From Hymenobacter sediminis (GTDB lineage Bacteria; Bacteroidota; Bacteroidia; Cytophagales; Hymenobacteraceae), in NCBI RefSeq assembly GCF_003231285.1, contig NZ_QKNS01000003.1, positions 310,001-374,000 of the forward strand: a stretch of DNA of 64,000 nt, written 5' to 3'. Both the position numbers and the translations under genes were made by a program. Numbering within the stretch: the stretch's first letter is position 1; every line of letters begins with the position of its first letter. The notes under the pieces were generated by a model, which was given only the letters and a program-made list of their open reading frames with translations, did no database searches and was not told where the DNA came from. Of the stretch, positions 31,998-40,181 are shown piece after piece.

Positions 31998-33797
31998 ATG
32001 ACTTCCTTTTTCCGTCCGGCTGCCGTGGCGGCGCTGCTGGCCCTGGCTGCGCCCGTGCTGGCCAAAGCCCCCCGCGAGCTGACGTATACCGTGAGCATGG
32101 ACCCGGCCACCAACAGCAACGCCTTCCAGGTAAAGCTGCAACTGCCCAAGCTCAAAAAAGAACAGGCCATTTATCAGTTTGCCGCCACCGCGCCCGGCAC
32201 CTACCAGGTAATGGATATGGGCCGCTTCGTGAGCAACTTTCAGGCCTTCGACGATAAAGGCAAGCCCCTCGAAAGCAAGCAGATCGGCACCAACCAGTGG
32301 CAGCTCAGCCAGCCCGAGAAAACCCGCGAAATCCGCTACACCATTGCCGAAACCTGGGATACGCCGGTAAAGGAGCACAACATCTACCGCATGTGCGGCT
32401 CCTCGCTGGAAACTGACCATGCCCTGCTCAACGGCCAGACCCTGCTGGGCTACCCCCAGGGCATGCAAGACAAGCCCCTGCGCCTGAAGCTGGAGTACCC
32501 CGGCGGCTGGAAAGCCGGCTCGGTGCTGCAGCTCGACAAGGACGGCTACTACCACCTGCAGGACTACGACCACGCCGTGGACTCGCCCATTCTGCTGGGC
32601 CGCCTCACCGAGGCCAGCACCAAGCTCGGCAACGCCGATGTGGCCCTGTACTGCTATTCCGCTACCGATAAGGTGCAGGCCGAGCCCCTGCTGGGCTACA
32701 TGCAAAAAATGCTGAGTGCCGCCCAGAGCTTCTTTGGCGGCCAACTGCCCGTGAACCGCTACGCCTTCCTGTACCACTTCGCCGACCGCTCGGCTGGGGC
32801 CTGGGAGCACTCCTACAGCTCGGAGTACGTGCTGCCTGAGCAGCCGCTCACGCCCGAATCGGCGCAGGGGGTAGTGGATATTGCGGCCCACGAGTTTTTC
32901 CACGTTATGACCCCGCTCAACATCCACTCCGAGGTGATTGAGCACTTCAACTTTGTGCAGCCCACCGGCTCCGAGCACCTGTGGCTATATGAAGGCACCA
33001 CCGAGTGGGCCTCGCACATGATGCAGCTGCGCGGCGGCCTCGTGCCCCTAGACGACTACCTGAGCATGCTGCACGACAAAGTGCAGTACGACCGCACCCG
33101 CACCGATACCACCTACAGCCTCAGCCGCCTGGGCCTGAACTCGTTCAGCGACGAGGGGCAGCGCCAGTACGGCAACATTTACCAGCGCGGGGCCCTCACG
33201 GCGGGCCTGCTGGATCTGCGCCTGCTGGAGCTGAGTGGCGGTAAGCGCGGCCTCCGCGACGTGCTGCTGGAGCTGGCTAAGCAGTATGGCCCCAACAAGC
33301 CCATCAGCGAGAAAAACTTCTTCCAGGACTTCACCAAGATGACCTACCCCGAAATTGGGGACTTCTTTAAGCGCTACGTACAGAATGCTGAGCCGCTGCC
33401 CCTGCAGGAGTACTACAGCAAGGTGGGCATCCGCTACGAGCCTATTCAGCACACCGGTAAGCAGGTGGCTACCCTGGGCGCACTGGGCCTAGCTCCGCGC
33501 GAAACCAGTGTATACTTCACCAAGGTAGGCGGCCCGCTGCAAGCCGCCGGCGTGCAGGTAGGCGACCAACTGGTGGCCGTAGATGGCGTGCGCAACGACT
33601 TCACGGCCCTGCGCCGGGTAGCCAGCCGCCAGCCTGGTTCTGAGCTTCCTCTCACCATCAGCCGCAACGGGCAGGAGCAGACGGTGCGCGTGAAGCTGGG
33701 CAGCACCGAAGAGGTGAAGCGCTACGTCTTCAGCCAAGACCCGGCCGCTACCCCCGCCCAACTAGCCATGCGCCAAACCTGGCTGAAAAACCTGTAG
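31998..33797 (+). CDS. M61-family metallopeptidase with PDZ domain
   Basis: An exported 599-residue zinc aminopeptidase of the glycyl aminopeptidase family. A signal peptide is at MTSFFRPAAVAALLALAAPV. The N-terminal beta domain is followed by the zinc motif AAHEFFHVMTP (about residues 296-306) with the third ligand Glu in LYEGTTEWA (about 330). A C-terminal PDZ domain contains VGGPLQAAGVQVGDQLVAVD near residue 520. ATG 31998 is preferred because the signal begins there. It probably trims peptides in the periplasm. A long perfect-stem terminator follows. Confidence 0.92.
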   Translation: MTSFFRPAAVAALLALAAPVLAKAPRELTYTVSMDPATNSNAFQVKLQLPKLKKEQAIYQFAATAPGTYQVMDMGRFVSNFQAFDDKGKPLESKQIGTNQWQLSQPEKTREIRYTIAETWDTPVKEHNIYRMCGSSLETDHALLNGQTLLGYPQGMQDKPLRLKLEYPGGWKAGSVLQLDKDGYYHLQDYDHAVDSPILLGRLTEASTKLGNADVALYCYSATDKVQAEPLLGYMQKMLSAAQSFFGGQLPVNRYAFLYHFADRSAGAWEHSYSSEYVLPEQPLTPESAQGVVDIAAHEFFHVMTPLNIHSEVIEHFNFVQPTGSEHLWLYEGTTEWASHMMQLRGGLVPLDDYLSMLHDKVQYDRTRTDTTYSLSRLGLNSFSDEGQRQYGNIYQRGALTAGLLDLRLLELSGGKRGLRDVLLELAKQYGPNKPISEKNFFQDFTKMTYPEIGDFFKRYVQNAEPLPLQEYYSKVGIRYEPIQHTGKQVATLGALGLAPRETSVYFTKVGGPLQAAGVQVGDQLVAVDGVRNDFTALRRVASRQPGSELPLTISRNGQEQTVRVKLGSTEEVKRYVFSQDPAATPAQLAMRQTWLKNL

Positions 33798-33801
33798 GCG
33801 C

Positions 33802-33871
33802 CTACCCCTCCATACAAGCAAAAGCCCCGGCAACACGTGTTACCGGGGCTTTTGCTTGTATGGAGGGGTAG
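33802..33871. terminator. Very long perfect-stem bidirectional terminator
   Basis: Perfect 29-bp stem (33802-33830 with 33843-33871), with a further AACAC/GTGTT pairing in the loop, between convergent genes. The outer part of the arms is CTACCCC/GGGGTAG. Confidence 0.85.
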
Positions 33872-33877
33872 GGCAGC

Positions 33878-34216
33878 TTAGGCGAACTGCCGGGTCCGGG
33901 CTAGTTGGGGGCGGTTAGTGGGCTGGCTGTGCGGGGGCTGCGGAACGGCGGGCGTCTGCACAATGGGGGTAGTGGCCGTGATGTTGCCAGCCGCGTCGCA
34001 GTAGCATACTACGTATTCAATCAGGCCAGTGCCAGCGGGTACTGCTCTGTCAATGTGGGGGCTGCAGGCATTGTGGGCGATGCACAGCCAAGGCTGGTTG
34101 GTCTGGCGGCGGTACACGTAGGCAAAAAGGCCGGGCATGCGAGAAAAGTCGAGCCGGCATCCGGCTGGCACCAGGTGCAATTGCAAATCAAGGGAAGTAA
34201 CAGTCGGAGCAGTCAT
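33878..34216 (-). CDS. Small protein of unknown function, paralogue of the gene at 17819-18127
   Basis: A 112-residue protein starting MTAPTVTSLDLQLHLVPAG. Shared features with the other paralogue are LQLHLVPAGCRLDF, PGLFAYVYRR, PWLCIAHNACSP, GLIEYVVCYCDAAGN and ATTPIVQTP. The C-terminal 25 residues (Pro/Arg/Gln-rich) diverge. There are four cysteines against two in the other copy. No known domain is recognised. It lies next to a terminator and about 70 bp downstream of a non-coding motif that is also related to the one upstream of its paralogue. Confidence 0.75.
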   Translation of the reverse strand: MTAPTVTSLDLQLHLVPAGCRLDFSRMPGLFAYVYRRQTNQPWLCIAHNACSPHIDRAVPAGTGLIEYVVCYCDAAGNITATTPIVQTPAVPQPPHSQPTNRPQLARTRQFA

Positions 34217-34288
34217 GCGTTTGAAAGAACTTAAGAATTTATTGGCTTATTCTGGTTGAAAGATAGACAAAGCCAACCTTGCTTTAGC

Positions 34289-34330
34289 TCCCGGGTTTCT
34301 ACGTATTTGCTTCCGGGAAAACCCGTATTT
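34289..34330 (-). promoter_or_regulatory. Conserved upstream motif, second copy
   Basis: TCCCGGGTTTCTACGTATTT followed by GGGAAAACCCGTATTT aligns, with small gaps, to 18216-18260 upstream of the paralogous gene. The segment also contains an internal hairpin, CGGGAAAACCCG. It is 73 bp upstream of the start at 34216. Role unknown. Confidence 0.5.
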
Positions 34331-34527
34331 CGTTGGTAATCTGAACGGTGAACGTCAGATGTAGGGCAGTTAAGTGAACGATACGGCTTCTTGAACGGCT
34401 CGTTTTGCTTCGGACCACCCGGCACGACACCCCCTTTCCCTGATCCTCTCCGCTGAAAATCCGCAGCATTGGGCGCGCTTACCTGCACCAACGGTAAGAA
34501 GGCATTGGGATGACCGTTTCCATTACA

Positions 34528-34566
34528 ACGTCAGCACGCGAGATGCCTCGACCAGCTCGGCAGGAC
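34528..34566. repeat. Family B repeat, single arm
   Basis: ACGTCAGCACGCGAGATGCC and the following GACCAGCTCG match the right arm of the elements at 8296-8390 and 51372-51484. The left arm is absent, so this is a solo or decayed copy. The rest of the 389-bp gap 34217-34605 holds the upstream motif at 34289-34330 and no gene I can support. Confidence 0.75.
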
Positions 34567-34605
34567 TTTCTGCAATAAGATGCGCTGCGCGCCTACCCTC
34601 GCGCG

Positions 34606-35454
34606 CTAGTGAGCATGGAAGGTGAGTACGGGCGAGGCAGCATGCAGCGCCACGTTTTCTGAGATGCTGCCTTGTAGCAGGTGGCCCAAACCGGCGCGCC
34701 CATGGGTTAGCATCACAACCAGATCGGCGTGGGCCTGCTCAGCAAAGCGCGGAATTCCGGTGCTGGCGTTCGGCGCGTCGAATACGTCGGGCTCGTAGTG
34801 GGTAAGCTGGTGACGGTCAGCGAAGCGGTGAATGCGCATCATGGCGGCCGTGCGCTGGTTGGGGTCTGGCACTACATCCAGCAGGTGCAGCAAGGCCTCC
34901 GGAAATATTTCCTGAACCCGGCGCAGGCTGGGCACGGCCAGGTCTGCTTCGGGGGAGAAATCGGAAGCGAAAACAATGTGGCGCACCTCGAAGTGAGGGG
35001 TAGGGTGCTTTACTGTGAGCACCGGGCAGGGTGCGCGGCGCACCATGTGCTCGGTGCGTGAGCCCCCGAAAAACTGCTCCCACGAGCTGTGTTCCTTGGC
35101 GCCCATTACTACTAGGTCAATCTGGCGCTCAGTAATGGTTTCCAGCATGGCCGCCTCGAAGTCGGCGGTGTGCACCACATCGCGGACCAGCACGCCGGGG
35201 GCAGTGCGGGCGGCTTCGGCCATCAGCTCGTGCATGCGGTGCTTTACCACTTGCAGCAGCTTAAGGGTGTACACATCGTTGAGGCCGCCACCCCCGGCCA
35301 AGCCACCTGTAGTGGCAAAGCGTGCCGTTTCGGGCAGGTCCACCACGTGCAGCAGGCTAATGTTGCCACCAGTGCGCTGGGCCATCTGCAGGGCCACTTC
35401 AAAGGCGTGGTGGGCCGTGGGCGAAAAATCTGTGGGTACCAGTAGATTCTTCAT
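34606..35454 (-). CDS. Universal stress protein, tandem UspA domains
   Basis: A 282-residue protein from the ATG at 35454 (MKNLLVPTDFSPTAHHAFEV). It has two UspA domains, roughly residues 1-140 and 147-282. The first ends with SRTEHMVRRAPCPVLTVK; the second starts HIVFASDFSPEADLAVPSL and ends with THGRAGLGHLLQGSISENVA, a G-x2-G-x(n)-G(S) nucleotide-binding pattern. An upstream in-frame extension (to 35577) is Tyr/Cys-rich and does not belong. Tandem Usp proteins respond to stress or redox state. No operon partner is seen. Confidence 0.9.
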   Translation of the reverse strand: MKNLLVPTDFSPTAHHAFEVALQMAQRTGGNISLLHVVDLPETARFATTGGLAGGGGLNDVYTLKLLQVVKHRMHELMAEAARTAPGVLVRDVVHTADFEAAMLETITERQIDLVVMGAKEHSSWEQFFGGSRTEHMVRRAPCPVLTVKHPTPHFEVRHIVFASDFSPEADLAVPSLRRVQEIFPEALLHLLDVVPDPNQRTAAMMRIHRFADRHQLTHYEPDVFDAPNASTGIPRFAEQAHADLVVMLTHGRAGLGHLLQGSISENVALHAASPVLTFHAH

Positions 35455-35610
35455 CGTAGTATGAGCTAGTGGAAGATAGGTAGTCCGGCAGCATGGGGTA
35501 AGGGTTGTATAATATAGATAAATGATTGGGTAATTGCAAGCATAGGGTTTGATGAATCCCTTATTTGAATAGTTCACCGGTTTCTGATTATATTGACCTA
35601 AGCTGTCGGG

Positions 35611-36354
35611 CTACGGCTGACCAAGCGCGTAGCGAATGCCGCCCAGCAGGTGACGCACGAACAAGGGCTCAGAGTAGCATTCGGGGGTGTGGCCGCCAGC
35701 CGTGTAAAAGGCGCGGCCTCCGTCGTAGGTGTGGTACCAGGCAAAGGGGTGGGTAGGGCCATTAGTGCCGCCGGAATAAGTAGTTTCATCCAGGGTAGCC
35801 AGAACCGTCAGGTCCGGCCGGATGCTCTTGAAGTTGTACCACTCATCGGTGCGGGGCCAGGCAGCTGGCAGAAAATTGGTAGCAGGGTGCTGTTTATCGA
35901 CGACGCGCACGGTGGCAGCCTGAACTGCGGGGTGGCTGCTGAAATAGGCGCCTACCAACCCGTTGTACCAGGGCCAGTCGTACTCCGTATCGGTGGCCGC
36001 ATGCACCCCCACAAAGCCCTTGCCCGCTCGGATGTACTGCTCGAAAGCCGTTTGCTGGGCCGGATTGAGGACATCCTGGGTGGTATTCAGAAAAACCACG
36101 GCCCCGTACGGGCGCAGCAAATCCGAAGTAAAGCGAGTGGCGTTGTTGGTGGTGTCAACCGTAAAGCCATGCTCCGCGCCCAGTTGCTGAATGGCGAGCA
36201 GCCCCGCCGGAATCGACTCGTGCCGGAATCCGGCCGTCTTGTAGAAAACCAGCAGGGCGGGTTTGGCCGGGTTATGAGGGGTAGCCGGATTGGAGCTGGT
36301 GCAGCTCAGCAGCAGGGCCGCTACCAGGCCAGCAGGAAGCCAGGATGTAATCAT
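35611..36354 (-). CDS. ThuA-like domain lipoprotein
   Basis: A 247-residue exported protein with lipobox LLLSCTS (lipid Cys near residue 18). The ThuA-like (trehalose utilisation, glutamine-amidotransferase-like) fold is recognised by VFYKTAGFRHESIPAGLLAI, GAVVFLNTTQDVLN, GKGFVGVHAATDTEYDWPWY, HPFAWYHTYDGGRAFYTAGG and VRHLLGGIRYALG. Such lipoproteins are widespread in Bacteroidota glycan-processing loci, but no such locus surrounds this gene. Enzymatic activity is unproven for the family. Confidence 0.9.
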   Translation of the reverse strand: MITSWLPAGLVAALLLSCTSSNPATPHNPAKPALLVFYKTAGFRHESIPAGLLAIQQLGAEHGFTVDTTNNATRFTSDLLRPYGAVVFLNTTQDVLNPAQQTAFEQYIRAGKGFVGVHAATDTEYDWPWYNGLVGAYFSSHPAVQAATVRVVDKQHPATNFLPAAWPRTDEWYNFKSIRPDLTVLATLDETTYSGGTNGPTHPFAWYHTYDGGRAFYTAGGHTPECYSEPLFVRHLLGGIRYALGQP

Positions 36355-36432
36355 AGGGAAAGGGGGTAGGGAACAGAATGGAAGATACTCATTGCCAAGG
36401 GGGCAGCGTAGTGCTCAAGGTATATACTAGAT

Positions 36433-36490
36433 GAGTAGCAAAAAGGCCGTCAGGCGGAGGGTTGCTCTACCTGGCGGCCTTTCACTACTC
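36433..36490. terminator. Terminator downstream of the M28 peptidase gene
   Basis: GAGTAG and AAAGGCCGTCAGG pair with CCTGGCGGCCTTT and CTACTC (one T-G or mismatch and a small internal bulge), giving about 19 pairs. It separates the same-strand M28 peptidase and ThuA genes. Confidence 0.7.
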
Positions 36491-36511
36491 AAACGTCTTA
36501 TGGCCTGCTAT

Positions 36512-38017
36512 CTAGCGTTCCAGCTTGAAGTCGGGGTCTACCGTCACGCGCTGCGGGGCCGCTGATACGGCCCAGCCGGTGGCGTACATCCAGCGCGTCA
36601 TGCGGGTGAGCTTGGCCACATCAATGCGCGAGGCCTCGTCGCGGGGCGTGTGGTAGTCGGGGTGGAGCAGGGTAGTGAAGAAGATGGCCGGGATGCCCGC
36701 GCGGGCGTAGGGCAGGTGGTCGGAGCGGAAGTACCAGCCCTCGGGGTGCTTGGCCTCGTCCCAGGAGGTGTCAAGGGCAAACTTGGTGTGGTCCTGGTTG
36801 GCTTTCAGGGCCATGTCAACTAGGGCCCTGGAGTTGCGGTGGGGCGGGATGGAGCCTAGCAAAGCGGCCGAGTCGGGCGCGTTGCGGCCCATCATATCGC
36901 CGTTCAGCACAGCCACAATGGAGGCCTTATTCACGGTGGGATGCTCGGCGTACCAGCGCGAGCCCAGCAGGCCGCGCTCCTCAGCTCCGTGCCACACAAA
37001 CAGGGCCGAGCGCGCCCCCGGCCGCTGCTTCCAGGCCCGGCCAATGGCCAGCAGGGCCACGCTCACCGTCGCGTTATCATCGGCCCCGTTCCAGATGGAG
37101 TCGCCCTGTACGGGCGTCCCGATGCCGTCGTGGTCGTGGTGGCCGCTGAACAGCACATGCTCCGCGCGGCGGGCCGGGTCGGTGCCGGGGGCACGGGCTA
37201 CCACGTTCATGGAAGGGTAGAGGTAGTCGTTAGCGGCCAGCTCGGCTTGCAGGCGGGCTCCCTTGGCCCGGAGTTGGGTAGCCACGGCCTGGCGCACCAG
37301 CAGCACCGGCACGGGAGAGGCGGGCAAAGGCATAGAAGGCAACAGGTACAGGCCATCTTCGTAGCGGTGCCCCACAAACTCCAGGCTGGGCTCGGCGGTG
37401 GCATCGGCAGTCAGCACAATGCCGGCTACCCCGCGGCTACGCAAGGCGGCGCTCTGCTGCCCGATGCCGGCCAGGGTGTAGCGCATAGCCCAGAGGCTCA
37501 TCTTCGGGGCCGGGAGGGGGGTAGGCGCCTGCAGGGGCATGGCTACAATCTTGCCCCGCAGGTCGCGGCGTACGGTGTCGGCCAGGGAGTTAAGCCACAC
37601 CACCGGCCCATCAAGGCGGGCGTTGAGCGGCGAGGTTACCCAAGCATCTTTCCAGAGGGCCAGTGGCTTGCCGCCAATGGTAAGGCGGGTAGAAGCGGCC
37701 ACCGTTACGCGGCGCAGCGGGTAAAACTGGAAATACGTGCCATCGTCGCCGGCAGGTTCGAGGCCAGCTTCGCGGGCCCGCTCGGCCACCCACACGGCGG
37801 CGCGCAGCTCATCGGGAGTACCGGCGCGGCGGCCCCGGAAGTTATCATCGGCCAGGGCAAACAGGTCGCGCTTCACTTCATCTTCCCGAATAGCACTCAG
37901 CAGGGGCTCGCCGGGGGCTTTGGCAGCGGTGGAAGAGGTAGGGCCAGGAGTGCGGGCGCAACCCGATAGTACTATAGTAGCCAAACTCAGGCTCGCCAGA
38001 AGGGTAGTAAAGCGCAT
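36512..38017 (-). CDS. M28-family zinc peptidase, lipoprotein
   Basis: A 501-residue exported peptidase with lipobox IVLSGCA (lipid Cys near 20). Two-zinc M28 ligands are recognisable: GHHDHDGIG (about residue 293), WNGADDNATVSVALL (bridging Asp and Asn), HGAEERGLLGSRW (Glu pair), NGDMMGRN (Asp) and DYHTPRDEAS (His). A PA-like insert precedes the catalytic domain. Members include aminopeptidases and glutaminyl cyclase-like enzymes; specificity cannot be read. It probably works in the periplasm or at the cell surface. Confidence 0.92.
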   Translation of the reverse strand: MRFTTLLASLSLATIVLSGCARTPGPTSSTAAKAPGEPLLSAIREDEVKRDLFALADDNFRGRRAGTPDELRAAVWVAERAREAGLEPAGDDGTYFQFYPLRRVTVAASTRLTIGGKPLALWKDAWVTSPLNARLDGPVVWLNSLADTVRRDLRGKIVAMPLQAPTPLPAPKMSLWAMRYTLAGIGQQSAALRSRGVAGIVLTADATAEPSLEFVGHRYEDGLYLLPSMPLPASPVPVLLVRQAVATQLRAKGARLQAELAANDYLYPSMNVVARAPGTDPARRAEHVLFSGHHDHDGIGTPVQGDSIWNGADDNATVSVALLAIGRAWKQRPGARSALFVWHGAEERGLLGSRWYAEHPTVNKASIVAVLNGDMMGRNAPDSAALLGSIPPHRNSRALVDMALKANQDHTKFALDTSWDEAKHPEGWYFRSDHLPYARAGIPAIFFTTLLHPDYHTPRDEASRIDVAKLTRMTRWMYATGWAVSAAPQRVTVDPDFKLER

Positions 38018-38113
38018 AGGCAGGAAGAAAAAGTAGAATAAGGCTTTGGAAGTCAGAAGGGGGTAGGAGCTTAGGTCCTGAAGGTAGGTAATTCAAGTTG
38101 CGAACGATAAATC

Positions 38114-38266
38114 AGAGCTAGAACTAGTTCCCCTCCTTAGATAAGGAGGAGCCAGGGGCGGTTGATAATCGGTGAACGATGCTGGAGTTCGAAGCTAAAT
38201 AATGTTCCAGCGCTCCGGTCAACCACCCCCAGCCCCTCCTCAGCTGAGGAGGGGAGCTAGGTTCTA
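38114..38266. repeat. Inverted-repeat element, family A, copy 2
   Basis: Left arm 38114-38166 and right arm 38218-38266 correspond to the arms of the element at 4367-4515, sharing TCCCCTCCTT, AAGGAGG and the GGTTGAT/ATCAACC-like inner ends, but are more diverged (GGTCAACCACCCCCAGCCCC on the right). The 51-nt centre is unrelated to the first copy. It occupies the 344-bp gap between the M28 and rtcB genes. Confidence 0.75.
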
Positions 38267-38361
38267 TTTCTAACTTTAGCTACACACTGAGCCACTTGAA
38301 GCAGGCAGGGGCGCCCACCAAATTCCAAGAAATCAGCGGAATACGTTTGAAGCCGTGATGG

Positions 38362-39792
38362 TTACTCGCCGCCGTATTTGCTTTTGCCCCCGCCGCCGGC
38401 ATCCATGCGCACAATGCGGGGGCGGAAAGAGCCGAGTACATCCACCAAATCTTGCTGGTGGGCCATTACCTGGTGAATATCCTTGTAGGCCTGGGGCGCT
38501 TCGTCGAGGCCGCCGCCGATCAGCTCGATGCCCTGGTCGCGCAGGAGGCGGCGCAGTTCTCCCTCGCTTACCTGCTGCTTGGCCTGGGTGCGCGAGAGGC
38601 GCCGCCCTGCCCCGTGGGAGGCCGACTGGATGGAATCCCGCTCGCCGCGGCCCCGCACAATAAAGCCAGGGGCCGTCATCGAGCCCGGAATTACGCCCAG
38701 CACGCCCTGGCCGGCGGGGGTAGCACCCTTGCGGTGCACAATGGCCTCGCGCCCATCGGGCAGCGTTTCTTTCCAGGCGAAGTTATGGTGGTTTTCCACT
38801 TTGGCCAGGGGCTTTTCGCCCAGTGCCAGACTGAGGCGGCGGTGAATGTCGCGGTGACAGGCCGAGGCGTAGTCGCCGGCCAGGTTCATGGCCCGCCAGT
38901 ACTCCTGGCCCTCCTGGGTATCCAAGTCGAGCCAGGCGAGGTAGCGCGCCTCCGGCGGCAGGGGGCACTTCTGCATGGCTACTTTGGTGTAGTGCTGGGC
39001 AATGGCGGCGCCCAGGCCGCGGGAGCCGGAGTGGGACAGCAGCCCCAGGTATTGGCCAATGGGTACGCCCAACTCGTTGTCTTCGGTGGTAATATCCACG
39101 ATGCCCCACTCCACGAAGTGGTTGCCGGAGCCCGAGGAGCCCAGTTGGTTGATGGCCGCCTCGCGCTTGCCCTTCACCACCGGAATTTCCCGGAACTCGG
39201 GCCGGTCCAGAATGGGGTCGTCGGCGGGGTTCTTGAACACTTCCTTGGCCCCGAAGCGGGTGTGGTTGTGCAGCAGCTTTTTCAGTTCCTGGGTGCGCTG
39301 CTCAAGGTAGCGCGGGGGCAACTCAAACACCGACAGGGCCATGCGGCAGCCAATATCCATGCCTACCCCGTAGGGAATCACGGCATTGTCTACGGCCAGC
39401 ACCCCGCCAATGGGTAGGCCGTAGCCCTGGTGAGCATCGGGCATGAGGGCCCCATCCAGCGTTACCGGGAGCTTCATGGCGGTGTCCATCTGCTTGCGGG
39501 CGCCGTCTTCAATAAAGGCCTCGCCGTAGCGGCGGTAGTCCTTTATTTCGGGGCTCAGGGTCACGTCGCGGCTGGGGTCGGGCACGAATTCCTTGGCCAG
39601 TTCCCGCCACAGCGAGTCGCGGAGGTAGGCGTAAGGGTCTTCCTTGATTTTTTGAAGCAGAGCCAGGGCGCTGCCTTTGTCCATCTTCTTGAGTTGGCGG
39701 TCTTCCAGAATATCCAGGGCTAGGCTAGTGGCCCGGCCTTCGGGGTAGCCAATTTTGCGCAGGTCGTTGCCGCGCAGCTTTTGCGTTGCCAT
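38362..39792 (-). CDS. rtcB: RNA-splicing ligase RtcB
   Basis: A GTP- and Mn2+-dependent RNA ligase joining 2',3'-cyclic phosphate or 3'-phosphate ends to 5'-OH. The 476 residues carry the family signatures DAHQGYGLPIGGVLAVD, GVGMDIGCRMAL (metal-binding Cys), GSSGSGNHFVEWG, SHSGSRGLGAAIAQHY, NHHNFAWKE and HRKGATPAGQGVLGV. The C-terminal SASHGAGRRLSRTQA contains the guanylylated His region. ATG 39792 gives the usual length. No RtcA, RtcR or archease gene is next to it. Likely RNA repair. Confidence 0.96.
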   Translation of the reverse strand: MATQKLRGNDLRKIGYPEGRATSLALDILEDRQLKKMDKGSALALLQKIKEDPYAYLRDSLWRELAKEFVPDPSRDVTLSPEIKDYRRYGEAFIEDGARKQMDTAMKLPVTLDGALMPDAHQGYGLPIGGVLAVDNAVIPYGVGMDIGCRMALSVFELPPRYLEQRTQELKKLLHNHTRFGAKEVFKNPADDPILDRPEFREIPVVKGKREAAINQLGSSGSGNHFVEWGIVDITTEDNELGVPIGQYLGLLSHSGSRGLGAAIAQHYTKVAMQKCPLPPEARYLAWLDLDTQEGQEYWRAMNLAGDYASACHRDIHRRLSLALGEKPLAKVENHHNFAWKETLPDGREAIVHRKGATPAGQGVLGVIPGSMTAPGFIVRGRGERDSIQSASHGAGRRLSRTQAKQQVSEGELRRLLRDQGIELIGGGLDEAPQAYKDIHQVMAHQQDLVDVLGSFRPRIVRMDAGGGGKSKYGGE

Positions 39793-40181
39793 AGGAGGGA
39801 GGGGTAGGGTGGTCAGAAGGTTGTAGCGTGATTTCGGGATAGGGGTTATGGCCGAGCTTTCTTTCCCCCGCCCCGGTCCGACGCCACATGTGCCTGATCC
39901 ATTGTCGCCTATACCGCTAAAACAGCATCCGCCTACCCCCTCTGCTTGCTTAAACCCGCCGGGCAAACGTCAGCATAAAACCAACCGGACGGAGGCATGC
40001 GGCGCTGCATCGGGGCGCGGAAGCGCTGGCCGAAGCAGAGGAGCCGAAGCCCGACTCACCAGCCGCTGCTACGGTTTAGCTGGCGGGTTTGCTGAGCACA
40101 ACGGTGGAAACTTGTAGGGTCGTTTCGCGTTTTCGATGTCGTTGGTGCTTGCTTCCGCAGGCACCCTTTTGCTTTCTTCCT
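39793..40181. other. Divergent intergenic region, no recognised feature
   Basis: This 389-bp gap between divergent rtcB and selO must hold both promoters. No clear promoter consensus, hairpin or gene is seen apart from the CTACCCC motif just upstream of rtcB. Confidence 0.4.

Noticed and set aside
31923..32978. A 351-codon minus-strand frame opposite the M61 peptidase gene
   Set aside because: The plus strand encodes a complete M61 peptidase with signal peptide and zinc motif. The antisense product has no domain pattern.
38452..39417. A 321-codon plus-strand frame opposite rtcB
   Set aside because: rtcB is unmistakable on the minus strand; the antisense product is a compositional shadow.
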